A stretch of DNA of 64,000 nucleotides, from positions 115,433 to 179,432 of the forward strand of contig NZ_FNQM01000007.1 of NCBI RefSeq assembly GCF_900107585.1, given 5' to 3'. The notes beneath the pieces were generated by a model. The model was not told where the DNA came from and ran no database searches. It saw only the letters and a program-made list of their open reading frames with translations. Position 1 is the stretch's first letter; each line of letters starts with the position of its first letter. The position numbers and the translations under genes were made by a program. Origin of the DNA: Rubrimonas cliftonensis (GTDB lineage Bacteria > Pseudomonadota > Alphaproteobacteria > Rhodobacterales > Rhodobacteraceae). This document shows positions 46,897 through 55,896 of the stretch, piece by piece.

Positions 46897-47600
46897 GGTG
46901 CGATGCTGGCGCTGGTGGGTCTGTCCGACGCGGGCGCGCGCCGGCCGGCCTCTCGGGGGGGCGCCGCCAGCGCGTCGCGCTCGCCAGGGCGCTGGCGGTG
47001 GCGCCGGACGTGCTGCTGCTCGACGAACCGCTCGGCGCGCTCGACCTCAACCTGCGCCGCCAGATGCAGGCGGAGCTGAAGGCGATCCTGCGCCGCGTCG
47101 GCGCCACCTTCGTCCACGTCACCCACGACCAGGAGTAGGCGATGGCCGTCGCCGACCGCGTCGTGGTGATGAACGCTGGCCGCATCGAGGACGAGGGGCC
47201 GCCGGAGCGGGTCCACCGCCAGCCGCGCAGCCGCTTCGCCGCAGGCTTTCTCGGCGAGATGAACTTCATCGAGGCTACGCGGCGCGGCGGGGCCTTCGAG
47301 ACGGCGCTCGGCCCCCTCGTCCTGCCCTGCGCCGCGCCGGAGGGCGCCCGCGTCGTCCTCTGCGCCCGGCCAGAGCATGTCGGGCCCGGCAGCGGCCTGC
47401 CGATCGGCGCGGCGCAGGTGGTCGAGACCGTGTTTCAGGGCGTCCATCGGCGGGTGCGCGCGCGGCCGCCTTCGGCGCCGGCGCTCGACCTGCTCGCCCT
47501 GCTGCCGGCGGGGATGGACGCCGCTCCCGGCGACGTGCTGGAGCTTGCGCTCGACCCGTGCGCCGTAACACTGCTGAAGGAGGATCCCCGATGCGCGTGA
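46897..47600 (+). pseudogene. ABC transporter ATPase, C-terminal remnant without Walker A
   Basis: Begins mid-protein at [15 protein letters not shown], continuous with the permease frame, then shifts frame near 46950-46960 to [35 protein letters not shown] and FVHVTHDQE, is stopped by TAG at 47136-47138, and resumes in the same frame with AMAVADRVVVMNAGRIEDEG and a TOBE-like end (to 47600). About the first 120 residues, including Walker A, are missing. The end overlaps the ATG of the metallo-hydrolase by 10 bp and supplies its GGAGG ribosome site. Confidence 0.82.
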
Positions 47601-48325
47601 AGCCGGAGGACTGGTGGCGCGTCAGGCGCGTCGGCGACGACGTCACGCTGATCGACGAGCCCCATGTCCGCGAATTCTACCGCTGCAACTGCTGGCATGT
47701 CCGCGGCGCAGGCGAGAATCTGCTGATCGACAGCGGCATGGGTGTCGTGCCGCTGCGCGACTGGGTGGCGCTGACGACCGAGCGGCCGATCGCCGCCGTC
47801 GCGAGCCACACCCATTTCGACCATATCGGCTGCCACCACGAGTTTGAGCGCCGCGCCGTCCACCGCGCCGAAGCGGCGCTGCTCGCCGCACCGGGCCGTC
47901 GCGAGACCCTCGCCGACCCCTATGTGACCGACGACATCTTCGAAGACCTGCCGCCGGAGCCCTACGACAGCGCGCGCTACGCCGTGACGCCCGCCCCTGC
48001 GACGCGACTGCTGGAGGACGGCGACGAGATCGCCGCCGGCGGGCGCGTCTTCGAGGTTATCCACACGCCGGGCCACTCGCCGGGCGGAATCGCGCTTTAC
48101 GAGAAGGCGACGGAGATCCTGTTCTCCGGCGACATCGTCTATGACGGCCCGCTGATCGAGGACATGTATCATTCGGACGCCGCGGACTATCGCCGATCGA
48201 TGGAGCGGCTGCTCGGGTATCGCGTGCGGGTGGTCCATGGCGGGCACTTCCCCAGCTTCTCGGGCGACAGGCTGCGCGCGTTGATCGAGGCCTGGCTGGC
48301 GGGCCGACGCGGGACCGGGCGCTGA
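47591..48325 (+). CDS. MBL-fold metallo-hydrolase
   Basis: A 244-residue metallo-beta-lactamase-fold protein with complete metal site: HTHFDHIGC (HxHxDH), IHTPGHSPGGIALY, LFSGDIVYDGP and VHGGHFPSFSG. No signal peptide. Family includes glyoxalase II-like thioesterases, lactonases and others; the substrate is unknown. It is the only intact gene at the downstream end of the decayed polyamine operon, and its ribosome site AAGGAGG lies within the ATPase remnant, so expression may have been affected by the decay upstream. Confidence 0.85.
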   Translation: MRVKPEDWWRVRRVGDDVTLIDEPHVREFYRCNCWHVRGAGENLLIDSGMGVVPLRDWVALTTERPIAAVASHTHFDHIGCHHEFERRAVHRAEAALLAAPGRRETLADPYVTDDIFEDLPPEPYDSARYAVTPAPATRLLEDGDEIAAGGRVFEVIHTPGHSPGGIALYEKATEILFSGDIVYDGPLIEDMYHSDAADYRRSMERLLGYRVRVVHGGHFPSFSGDRLRALIEAWLAGRRGTGR

Positions 48326-48427
48326 CGCAGGGTCCCGCACCGCCGCGACTTCATGCGCCTCGCGCGCGACGGGGCCCCCGTGTCACGGTTGAGGCGCCGC
48401 CGCTCCGGCGGTCGCGGAGTCGCCGCC

Positions 48428-50587
48428 ATGCCCTCGCTGAAACATGCCCTCTCCGCCGCGGTCTGCGGCGCGCTCGGCGCATCAGCCGCCCCCGCGCAGA
48501 CCCTCGCGCTGCCCGGCGGCTTCTCCCCCGATCCCCAGTCGCTGCCGCTGGCCGCCGAGGCGCCGGGCGCCGGAGGCGTCGCGGCCGATACGCTGGTCCG
48601 CGGCTGCCCGGGCTATCTCGGCGAGGCCCCCGACGGCGCGGTCACGATCTCCGGCGCTCTCTACCCGCTGCGGCTGCGCGCCAGCGGAGAGGGGCTCGCC
48701 GCGCTCGTCATCGCCGAACCCGGCGGCCTGCACCGCTGCGCGGCGGCGTCGGACGACGGCGAGGCCGTCACGCGCCTCGACCGACCGTCGGACGGCGAGC
48801 ATCTGCTCTGGCTCGCGGCCGCGTCGCGGGAGGACGCCGTGACGGCGACGGTCCAGATCTCCGAGTTGGATTTCGCCCTGTCGGGGCCCGCCATCGCCGA
48901 CGCGCTCGGGGTGGGTGCGCTGCCGCTCGACGCGCCGCCGCTCAGCGGCCGCCACGACCTGCCGACGGAAGGCGCGCTCGTTGTCGCGACGACGGCGGGC
49001 GGCGACGTCCCGGCCGCACGATTCGACGGCTTCTGTTCGGGCGCCATCGACGCGGCGCAGCCGCAGCTGGTGGTCGACCTCGCCGCGCCGGCGGACTTCC
49101 TGCGGATCGCCGCGTCCTCGTCGGTCGAAGCGACGCTGCTGGTCGTGACGCCCGACGGCGAGGCGCTCTGCAACGACGACGCGGACGGCGTCGACCCCGC
49201 CGTGGTCGCCGCACCGGCGCCGGCCGGGCCTTGGCGCATCTGGGCGGGCGCGTGGGGAGACGCGCGGGCGCCGGCCGTCGTCACTGTGTCGCGCGAGCCG
49301 CCCGCGCCCGAGGCGCCGCTGGCGCTCGGCCTCGACGCGCCGCCGGCCGCGGGCCGCTTCACGCCGCCGCTGGAGGGAACGCTGCGCGTCGCCGTCACGG
49401 CCGGCGGCGACGCGCCGGCCTCCTCCGTCGATCCGTCCTGCTCGGGCGCCATCGACGCCGCGCGGCCCCAGGTCGTGATCGCGCTGGACGCCGACGCGCC
49501 GGCGCTCGCCTTCGCGGTCGAGAGCGGAGGCGACGCGACGCTGCTCGTCGTCGGCCCCGACGGCGCGACGCTCTGCAACGACGATGCGGACGGCGTGAAC
49601 CCGCGCATCGTCGCGGCGCCCGCGGCGGCGGGCGAATGGCGCGTCTGGGTCGGCCTGTGGAGCGACGCTCCCGCCCCGGCGACGCTCGCCGTCGCGTTCG
49701 ACCCCGGCGAGATCGCGCCCGCCGCCGCGCCGAACGTCTTCGCGGGGCGGGATGTCGCCAGCGCCGCCGAGGCGCTCGAAATCCTGATGACCGAGAGCGA
49801 TCTTGGCGACGCGCTCGCCTTCGAGGGCATCGAGGAGACGGGCCCGACCGGCTTCATCCTGTCGGGCGTCCGGCTGGCCGACCCGGGGCTGGCGGACGTG
49901 GACCAGGGCGCCGGGCTGCTCGCCATCGAACGGATCGTCGTCTCGGACGTCGATCTCGCCGGGCTGTCCACCGACGCCGGCCCGGCCAGTTTCGCGATCA
50001 GCCTCGAGGGCGTCGACTACGCCGCGCTGGTCCGGGTCGCCTCCCGCGACGGCGGGCCAGGCCTGCCGCGCCTCGACGGCGTCGAGACCATCTCGATGAG
50101 CGCGGCGCTCGCAACGGCGGAGGGAGGCGCGCGCGGGCGGCTTGTGCGCGCGAGCGTGGACGTGCCGGGCAAGATGCGGCTCGCCCTGTCGATGACGGCC
50201 GATCTGCCCGAGAGCGACGGCCCGTCCGACCCGCTCGAAGCCTCGATGCAGGCGCTGGAGTTCACATTCGACGACGCGGGCTTCTTTGGCGCGATGATCG
50301 CCGCGCAGGCGCGCGCCGCCGGCGAGGAGCCCGCGGCCCATGTCGAGGGCCTGCGGACGATCCTCGCGCAGATCTTCGCCGACGCCGCGCCGGGCGACCC
50401 GCGGGCCGCCCTGCGCGACGCGCTCGACGCCCGCCTCGCCGATCCGGACCGGCATGGCGTGCTGCGCGTTCGCCTGACGGCGCCGGAGGGTCTCAAGGGA
50501 GACGACATCGCCGCGGCGCTCGCAGGGGCCGCGCCCGCTTTCGAGATCGACGCGGACTTCACGCCGGCGCCCCAGACTTCGCCCTGA
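48428..50587 (+). CDS. Large exported protein with PPC-like repeats, unknown function
   Basis: A 719-residue protein with a signal peptide (MPSLKHALSAAVCGALGASA). Residues about 30-150, 160-300 and 305-440 form three related modules; modules two and three are close, sharing CSGAIDAAQPQLVV/CSGAIDAARPQVVI, ATLLVV-x-PDG, LCNDDADGV and a W-x-W-G end. These resemble prepeptidase C-terminal (PPC)-type beta-sandwich domains. The C-terminal 275 residues (from NVFAGRDVASAAEALEILM) have a different, repeat-free character with SGVRLADPGLADVD and SFAISLEGVDYAALVRV, and are not recognised. No protease domain. ATG 48428 fits the signal peptide; the frame is open upstream. Confidence 0.75.
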   Translation: MPSLKHALSAAVCGALGASAAPAQTLALPGGFSPDPQSLPLAAEAPGAGGVAADTLVRGCPGYLGEAPDGAVTISGALYPLRLRASGEGLAALVIAEPGGLHRCAAASDDGEAVTRLDRPSDGEHLLWLAAASREDAVTATVQISELDFALSGPAIADALGVGALPLDAPPLSGRHDLPTEGALVVATTAGGDVPAARFDGFCSGAIDAAQPQLVVDLAAPADFLRIAASSSVEATLLVVTPDGEALCNDDADGVDPAVVAAPAPAGPWRIWAGAWGDARAPAVVTVSREPPAPEAPLALGLDAPPAAGRFTPPLEGTLRVAVTAGGDAPASSVDPSCSGAIDAARPQVVIALDADAPALAFAVESGGDATLLVVGPDGATLCNDDADGVNPRIVAAPAAAGEWRVWVGLWSDAPAPATLAVAFDPGEIAPAAAPNVFAGRDVASAAEALEILMTESDLGDALAFEGIEETGPTGFILSGVRLADPGLADVDQGAGLLAIERIVVSDVDLAGLSTDAGPASFAISLEGVDYAALVRVASRDGGPGLPRLDGVETISMSAALATAEGGARGRLVRASVDVPGKMRLALSMTADLPESDGPSDPLEASMQALEFTFDDAGFFGAMIAAQARAAGEEPAAHVEGLRTILAQIFADAAPGDPRAALRDALDARLADPDRHGVLRVRLTAPEGLKGDDIAAALAGAAPAFEIDADFTPAPQTSP

Positions 50588-50603
50588 CTTCGCTCCGGCG
50601 CGC

Positions 50604-51344
50604 TCAGGCGAGGTCGCGCTGGCGAAGCTCCGGCTCGAGAAAGCGCGCCGTCGCCTCGAAATGGCGCTCCACGAGATCGCAGGCGCGGTCGATGTCGCGG
50701 TCGAGCGCAGCTTCGGCGATGGCGGCGTGTTCGGCGGCGAGATTTCGGGAGACGCGCCGCAGATAGACCGAGGCGCGGCGATAGCGCTCGGCCTGCACGC
50801 TGAGCTGGGAGCGCACCCGCAGCAGCCACGATGAGCCGCAGGCCGAGACCGTCGCCTGATGGAACGCCACGTTCGCGCGCTCCCATGCGTCCATGGCGGC
50901 GTCGGCGTCCTCGCGCAGCGCCTCGTCCTGCCGCGCCAGGCGCCAGGCCGCGGCGACGAGCCCGGCCTCCCACTCGCCGTCGCCGTTGCGGATCGAGAGC
51001 CGCAGCGCCTCGCGCTCGATGGCGATGCGCGCGATGGTGAGGTCGGCGAACTCGTCCAGCCGCAGGGGCGTCACCGCGAAGCCGCGGTTGTCGCTCGCGA
51101 GCACGAGCCCCTCGGAGCTCAGCCGCTGCAACGCCTCGCGCAGCGGCGTCGCGCCGACGCCGTAGCTGCGCGACAGATGTTCGATCCTGAGACGCGATCC
51201 CGGCGCCAGCACCCCGCCGATGATGTCCCGCCGCAGCGCCTCGAACGCCGCGGCCGCGCGGGTCTCGCCCTCGCGCGTTGCGATGCTGCGGCGCGGCCCC
51301 GCCGACGCGCCGATCGCTTCCTGATTGTCGCCGCCTTGGCCCAT
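50604..51344 (-). CDS. GntR family regulator, FadR/FCD type
   Basis: A 246-residue regulator. N-terminal winged helix: AAAFEALRRDIIGGVLAPGS, LRIEHLSRSYGVGATPLREALQRLSSEG and NRGFAVTPLRLDE (residues 30-100). The C-terminal FCD domain (residues 105-235) is all helical and includes FHQATVSACGSSWLL and EHAAIAEAALDRDIDRACD, with the aspartate and histidines used for metal and carboxylate ligands. FCD members commonly sense organic acids. Divergent from the LVIVD-AKR-hydrolase-TctCBA operon across 185 bp, so it is the likely local regulator of that operon. Confidence 0.9.
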   Translation of the reverse strand: MGQGGDNQEAIGASAGPRRSIATREGETRAAAAFEALRRDIIGGVLAPGSRLRIEHLSRSYGVGATPLREALQRLSSEGLVLASDNRGFAVTPLRLDEFADLTIARIAIEREALRLSIRNGDGEWEAGLVAAAWRLARQDEALREDADAAMDAWERANVAFHQATVSACGSSWLLRVRSQLSVQAERYRRASVYLRRVSRNLAAEHAAIAEAALDRDIDRACDLVERHFEATARFLEPELRQRDLA

Positions 51345-51372
51345 GGCTCCCCATTGACCTCAAAGCGGAGAA

Positions 51373-51420
51373 TTGACAAGCTGTTTCGGCCATGATCACC
51401 TATTTTATCGATGATCCATG
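51373..51420. promoter_or_regulatory. Divergent control region with TTGACA and an imperfect dyad
   Basis: TTGACA (51373-51378) is a consensus -35 on the plus strand. An imperfect dyad follows: CATGATCA (51391-51398) and TGATCCATG (51412-51420), with one extra base in the right arm. It lies between the GntR gene and the LVIVD-repeat gene and is a plausible GntR operator/promoter. The -10 is unclear. Confidence 0.35.
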
Positions 51421-51529
51421 CAAGAATCGAGATCATGGCGCGTTTTTCGACCCGACATGCAGCCTCAGCCCCGGCCCGCCCCGGCGCAGCGGACCGTTCG
51501 GACGCCGCCGGCGAGGGCGTACGGGCGGC

Positions 51530-52813
51530 ATGAGCTATCCGGGCCGCGAGAAGACGTCATGGGGCGTGCGCCGCGTCGGCGGGCTGGACGATCTGCCCGG
51601 CGGCGGACAGGTCTGCCTCCACGGCCGTCACGCCTATGTCGGCCATATGCGGCCGCCCCACGGCACGAGCGTCATCGACGTCTCCGACCCCGCTGCGCCG
51701 CGCGTCGTGGCGCGGATCGCTCCGCCTTCGCCGGCCTCGCACACCCACAAGGTGCGCGTCGTGGGCGACCTGATGATCACCAACGTCGAGCAGGACGACC
51801 GCCACGCGCTGCGCCGCGCGGCCCGGATCGCGCCGGAGACCGCGGCGCTGACGGCCGAGTTCGGCCGCGCCCCGACCGAGGCCGAGATCGCGGCGCGCAT
51901 CGGCGCGCCAGAGGAGAAGATGCCCCGCCTGCGGCGCTCGCTCGAAGAACCCTACGCCGAGGGCGGCTTCCGGGTTTGGAACGTCGCGAACCCCGCCGAA
52001 CCGGCGCTGCTGACCCATGTGCGCACCCATGGCGTCGGCGTGCACCGCTTCGACATGGACGCGGCGTACGCGTACATCTCAACCGAAGCGGAGGGCTATC
52101 TCGGCAACATCCTCGTCGTCTACGACCTCGCCGACCCCGCCGCCCCGCGCGAGATCGGGCGCTACGCCGCGCCGGGACAGCACGCCGCGGCGGGCGAGGC
52201 AGCGGACTGGCCGGGCCTGACGCACCGGCTGCACCATGCGCTGCGAGTCGGGGACGAGCTTTGGGCGGCGTGGTGGCACGAGGGGTTCCGGGTGCTCGAC
52301 GCGCGCGACCTCGGCGCGATCCGCGAGATCGGCCTGTGGCGGCGCCCGGCCGCCTTCCGCGAGCCGACCCACACCGTCCTGCCCCTGCCTTCGCGCGGCG
52401 ACGGACGCCGCTTCGCCGTCGCCGTCGACGAGGAGCACGACCACCGCCACGGAACGCCCCATGCGCTGCTGTGGGTGCTCGACGTCACCGACCTCGCCCG
52501 CATCGAGCCGGCGGCCGCCTTCGACGTGAGCGAGCGCGACAGCCCCTACGCCCGCGCCGGCCTGCGCTTCGGGCCGCACCAGTTCGCCGAGCGCAGCTTG
52601 GGGCCGGTCCTGCCGGTAGCCTGGTTCGCCGGCGGCCTGCGGCTCGTGGACCTCTCCGACCCGTGCGAGCCGACCGAGGTCGGCCATTACATTCCCGCCC
52701 CGCGCGGCGGCGCCGCCGCGCCGCAGAGCAACGACGTCGACACCGACGACCGCGGCCTGATCTATCTTCTGGATCGGGTTCAGGGCCTCGACATACTGGA
52801 GCGCGCAGCATGA
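51530..52813 (+). CDS. LVIVD-repeat protein
   Basis: A 427-residue beta-propeller-like protein with LVIVD-type repeats: HAYVGHMRPPHGTSVIDVSD, GGFRVWNVANPAEPALLTHV, ILVVYDLADPAAPREIGRY, GFRVLDARDLGAIREIGLW, LLWVLDVTDLARIEPAAAF and GLRLVDLSDPCEPTEVGHY, each pairing a short strand with a D-x-x-DP turn. No signal peptide at the chosen ATG (51530). Family function is unknown, though such proteins turn up with TTT transporters and oxidoreductases. First gene of an operon; its stop overlaps the ATG of the aldo/keto reductase by 4 bp. Confidence 0.82.
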   Translation: MSYPGREKTSWGVRRVGGLDDLPGGGQVCLHGRHAYVGHMRPPHGTSVIDVSDPAAPRVVARIAPPSPASHTHKVRVVGDLMITNVEQDDRHALRRAARIAPETAALTAEFGRAPTEAEIAARIGAPEEKMPRLRRSLEEPYAEGGFRVWNVANPAEPALLTHVRTHGVGVHRFDMDAAYAYISTEAEGYLGNILVVYDLADPAAPREIGRYAAPGQHAAAGEAADWPGLTHRLHHALRVGDELWAAWWHEGFRVLDARDLGAIREIGLWRRPAAFREPTHTVLPLPSRGDGRRFAVAVDEEHDHRHGTPHALLWVLDVTDLARIEPAAAFDVSERDSPYARAGLRFGPHQFAERSLGPVLPVAWFAGGLRLVDLSDPCEPTEVGHYIPAPRGGAAAPQSNDVDTDDRGLIYLLDRVQGLDILERAA

Positions 52814-53787
52814 GGACGCGAAACCTCGCCGGTCTGACGGTCCCGGCGATCGGCCTCGGCTGCATGGGCATGTCGACGGCCTATGGCGAGCCCGACGACG
52901 CGGAGTCGACGGCCGCCATCCTGCGCGCGCTCGACCTCGGCGTGACGCATTTCGACAGCGCCGACGTTTACGGGAACGGCCATAACGAGACGCTGCTCGG
53001 CGCCGCGCTCAAGGGCCGTCGCGACGAGGCGACCATCGCGACGAAGGTCGGCAATCTCGGCCGCGCCGCCGCGCCGCGCACGGTCGACGGGCGGCCCGAG
53101 CACATCCTCGCCGCCTGCGACCGCAGCCTGTCGCGGCTCGGCGTCGAGACCATCGACCTCTACTACCTGCACCGCGTCGACCCCGAGACCGCCATCGAGG
53201 AGAGCGTCGGCGCGATGTCCCGCCTGGTGGAGGCCGGCAAGGTGCGCTTCGTCGGTCTGAGCGAGGCGGGCCCGGAGACGCTGCGCCGGGCCTGCGCCGT
53301 CCATCCCATCGCCGCCTTGCAGTCGGAGCTCTCGCTCTGGTCGCGCGACGTCGAGGCGGAGATCCTGCCGGCGTGCCGCGCGCTCGGCGTCGGCTTCGTC
53401 GCCTACGCGCCGCTCGGCCGGGGTTTCCTGACCGGGACGATCCCGGCGCTCGACACGCTGATCGAGAGCGACCGCCGCCGCGACCACCCGCGCTTCAGCG
53501 CCGACAACATCGCCCGCAACGCGCCGCTGGTCGAGGCGATCCGCACCGTCGCCGCGGCGCACGACGCCACGCCCGCCCAGGTGGCGATCGCCTGGGTGCT
53601 TTCGCGCGGCGAGCACGTCGCGACGATCCCCGGCGCCAAGCGGCGGCGCTGGCTGGAGGAGAACGCCGAGGCCGCGGCGCTGACGCTCTCGCCAGCCGAA
53701 ATCGCGGCGCTCGAGGGCGCCTTTCCGCCCGGCGTCGCCGCCGGAACCCGCTACCCCGAAAAGCAGATGGCGTCGCTCGGCCTATGA
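52810..53787 (+). CDS. Aldo/keto reductase
   Basis: A 325-residue NADPH-dependent TIM-barrel reductase. The tetrad is visible: Asp and Tyr in THFDSADVYGNG, Lys in IATKVGN, His in YYLHRVDP. AYAPLGRGFLTG and IPGAKRRRWLEEN form the cofactor-binding end. Length and motifs are those of the YajO/IolS-like subgroup. Coupled on both sides by 4-bp overlaps (ATGA with the LVIVD gene, ATGA with the alpha/beta hydrolase), so it belongs to the catabolic operon with the second TTT transporter. Confidence 0.92.
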   Translation: MRTRNLAGLTVPAIGLGCMGMSTAYGEPDDAESTAAILRALDLGVTHFDSADVYGNGHNETLLGAALKGRRDEATIATKVGNLGRAAAPRTVDGRPEHILAACDRSLSRLGVETIDLYYLHRVDPETAIEESVGAMSRLVEAGKVRFVGLSEAGPETLRRACAVHPIAALQSELSLWSRDVEAEILPACRALGVGFVAYAPLGRGFLTGTIPALDTLIESDRRRDHPRFSADNIARNAPLVEAIRTVAAAHDATPAQVAIAWVLSRGEHVATIPGAKRRRWLEENAEAAALTLSPAEIAALEGAFPPGVAAGTRYPEKQMASLGL

Positions 53788-54746
53788 CGACGGCGCCACG
53801 CGCGGAGGACATGAACGACATGCTCGACGAGACCGATGAGAGGCGCTTTCCCGGCGAGGCGCACAGCGCGCGCAAGGGCGACGCTGAACTCTTCCTGTGG
53901 CGCAAGCGCGCGCCGGAGGGCTCGCCGAGGGGCGTCGCGCTGTTCGTGCACGGCTCCTCGATGGCCTCGCAGCCGACCTTCGACCTGGAGGTTCCGGGGC
54001 GACCGTGGTCCTCGGCGATGGACTATTTCGCCGCCGCCGGCTTCGACTGCTGGTGCGTGGACATGGAAGGCTACGGCCGCTCCGCCAAGAACCGCGGCGT
54101 GCGGGCGACGATCTCTGACGGCGCCGACGACCTCGAGGCCGCCGACGACGTCATCGCGCAGGTCTCCGGGCCGGCGCCTCTGCACGTCTACGGCATCTCC
54201 TCCGGCGCGCTGAGGGCAGCCGCCTTCGCCGAGCGCCGGCCCCACCGCGTCGCGCGGCTGGCGCTTGACGCCTATGTATGGACCGGTGCGGACAGCCCGA
54301 CGCTGGCGGAGCGCGCCCGGAAGCTCGACTTCTTCCGCGCCAACGAGCGCCGGCCCATCGACCGCGCCTTCGTCCACTCGATCTTCAACCGCGACCATCC
54401 CGGCACCGCCGAGGACAGGGTGGTGGACGCCTTCGCCGACGCCATCCTCGCGCTCGACGACAGCATGCCCACCGGCACCTATGTCGACATGTGCTCGCGG
54501 CTTCCGGTGAACGACCCCGCCCGGCTCACCATGCCCACGCTGCTGATGCGCGGCCAGCATGACGGCATCGCCAGCATGGGCGACCTGCTCGATTTCTTCG
54601 CGCGGCTGCCGAACCCCGACAAGCAGTTCACCGTCATGCCCGGGATCGCCCACGCCTCGTTCCAGCAGAAGAACTATCGCCTCGTCTACGACGTGCTGCG
54701 CGAATTCTGGACCCGGTCGAAGCCCGTCTACGCCCAGAACGCCTGA
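53784..54746 (+). CDS. Alpha/beta hydrolase
   Basis: A 320-residue serine hydrolase. VALFVHGSSMASQPTFDLEV holds the oxyanion HGSS element, VYGISSGALRAAAF the nucleophile elbow (G-I-S-S-G), LMRGQHDGIASMGDLLDFF the acid and PGIAHASFQQKNY the His. No signal peptide. Homologues hydrolyse small esters or C-C bonds. With the aldo/keto reductase before it and the TctC receptor 75 bp after it, it probably processes the substrate the transporter brings in. Confidence 0.85.
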   Translation: MTTAPRAEDMNDMLDETDERRFPGEAHSARKGDAELFLWRKRAPEGSPRGVALFVHGSSMASQPTFDLEVPGRPWSSAMDYFAAAGFDCWCVDMEGYGRSAKNRGVRATISDGADDLEAADDVIAQVSGPAPLHVYGISSGALRAAAFAERRPHRVARLALDAYVWTGADSPTLAERARKLDFFRANERRPIDRAFVHSIFNRDHPGTAEDRVVDAFADAILALDDSMPTGTYVDMCSRLPVNDPARLTMPTLLMRGQHDGIASMGDLLDFFARLPNPDKQFTVMPGIAHASFQQKNYRLVYDVLREFWTRSKPVYAQNA

Positions 54747-54821
54747 CGCCGACGCGCGCGGCCAGCGCGCGGTCACCAAAGAGAGGCCGCGGTCGCGCGG
54801 CCCGAAACAGGGAGAAACGCC

Positions 54822-55826
54822 ATGACCCTCATCCGCCCCACCCGCCGCGGCTTCATCCAGGCCGCGGGCTTCGGCGCCGCCTCGGTCGCGCTCGGGGCGC
54901 CCGGCCTCGGCCGCGCCCAGAGCTACCCCGATCGACCGATCAACGTGACCATACCCACCGGCGAGGGCGGCGGCGCCGACCGCGACAGCCGCGTTTTCGC
55001 CAGCGTCTGGACGAAGTATCTCGGGGCCGATCTCGAATACGGCTACTATCCGGGCGCCGCCGGTCAGGTCGGCTACGAGTTCTACATGCAGCGGGATAAG
55101 GACGCCTACAACCTGATCTTCGCCAACCTCGGCCCGGAGGTGATCATGCTGGAGCTTCAGGACACCGGCATCGTGATCGGTGAGGACATCGTCTATATCC
55201 AGCAGATTTCGTCGGAGCCGATGGCGGTGTTCTCCTCCGGTCGCAGCCCGATCACCTCGCTGCAGCAGCTCGTCGACGAGGGCAAGAAGCGCCCTGTGAC
55301 CGTCGCGGTCAGCCGCCTGCCGCACCCCGGCTCCATCGGGATGCTCGCGCTCGCCGAGGCCACGGGTGCGAATTTCGTGCTGGTGCCCTATGGCGGCGGC
55401 AACCCCTCGGCGATGGCGGCGATCACGATGGAGACCGACTGCTGCGTACTGCCGATGGCCAACCCCATCGCCCTGATCGATCAGGTCAACATCCTCGGCG
55501 TCTTCGCCGGCGCCAACCCCGCGCCCGCCGAGAGCAAGGGCGCGCCGACGGTCAACGGGGCGCTCGGCACGTCGATCCCGAACTTCGACAGTTCTCGCGC
55601 TTGGGGCATCCACAAGGAGGCCTACGACGCCTTCCCCGACCGCGTGGCGCATCTGAAGCAGATCATGAACGAGGCGGTGAACGACCCCGCCTACGCCGAG
55701 GCCGTGAAGGGCGCGGGCCTGCCCACGACCTTCATCGACGTCGGCGGCGAGGACGTCGCCATGGCGACCGCCGCGGCGACCAAGGAGCTCGCCGCCAAGT
55801 ACAAGACGCTGCTCTCCGGCGCCTGA
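54822..55826 (+). CDS. tctC: TctC-type periplasmic solute receptor (second TTT system)
   Basis: A 334-residue Bug/TctC-family binding protein with a twin-arginine signal (TRRGFIQAAGFGAASVALG, cleavage after GRAQ region near residue 35). The mature start, NVTIPTGEGGGADRDSRVFA, and YYPGAAGQVGYEFYMQ, FVLVPYGGGNPSAMAAITME and FPDRVAHLKQIMNEAVN fit the family. It differs from the first TctC of the window in sequence, suggesting a different ligand. RBS AGGGAGA is 8 bp upstream. The 70-bp gap to tctB is the only break in the operon. Confidence 0.88.
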   Translation: MTLIRPTRRGFIQAAGFGAASVALGAPGLGRAQSYPDRPINVTIPTGEGGGADRDSRVFASVWTKYLGADLEYGYYPGAAGQVGYEFYMQRDKDAYNLIFANLGPEVIMLELQDTGIVIGEDIVYIQQISSEPMAVFSSGRSPITSLQQLVDEGKKRPVTVAVSRLPHPGSIGMLALAEATGANFVLVPYGGGNPSAMAAITMETDCCVLPMANPIALIDQVNILGVFAGANPAPAESKGAPTVNGALGTSIPNFDSSRAWGIHKEAYDAFPDRVAHLKQIMNEAVNDPAYAEAVKGAGLPTTFIDVGGEDVAMATAAATKELAAKYKTLLSGA

Positions 55827-55896
55827 CGCCGCCCGAACCGGCCGCCGCGACGGCGCGCGCGCCGTCGCGGCGCGGCGCAGGCATGGAGACGAGGCA

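Noticed and set aside
46181..47138. TAG codons as pyrrolysine or recoding sites
   Set aside because: The two TAG codons occur in genes that also have frameshifts and deletions and there is no sign of recoding genes; ordinary decay is simpler.
43073..47600. Frameshifts as sequencing errors only
   Set aside because: The seven-G tract at 46474 could be an error, but the region also has three in-frame stop codons, a changed start codon and large deletions, while genes on both sides are clean.
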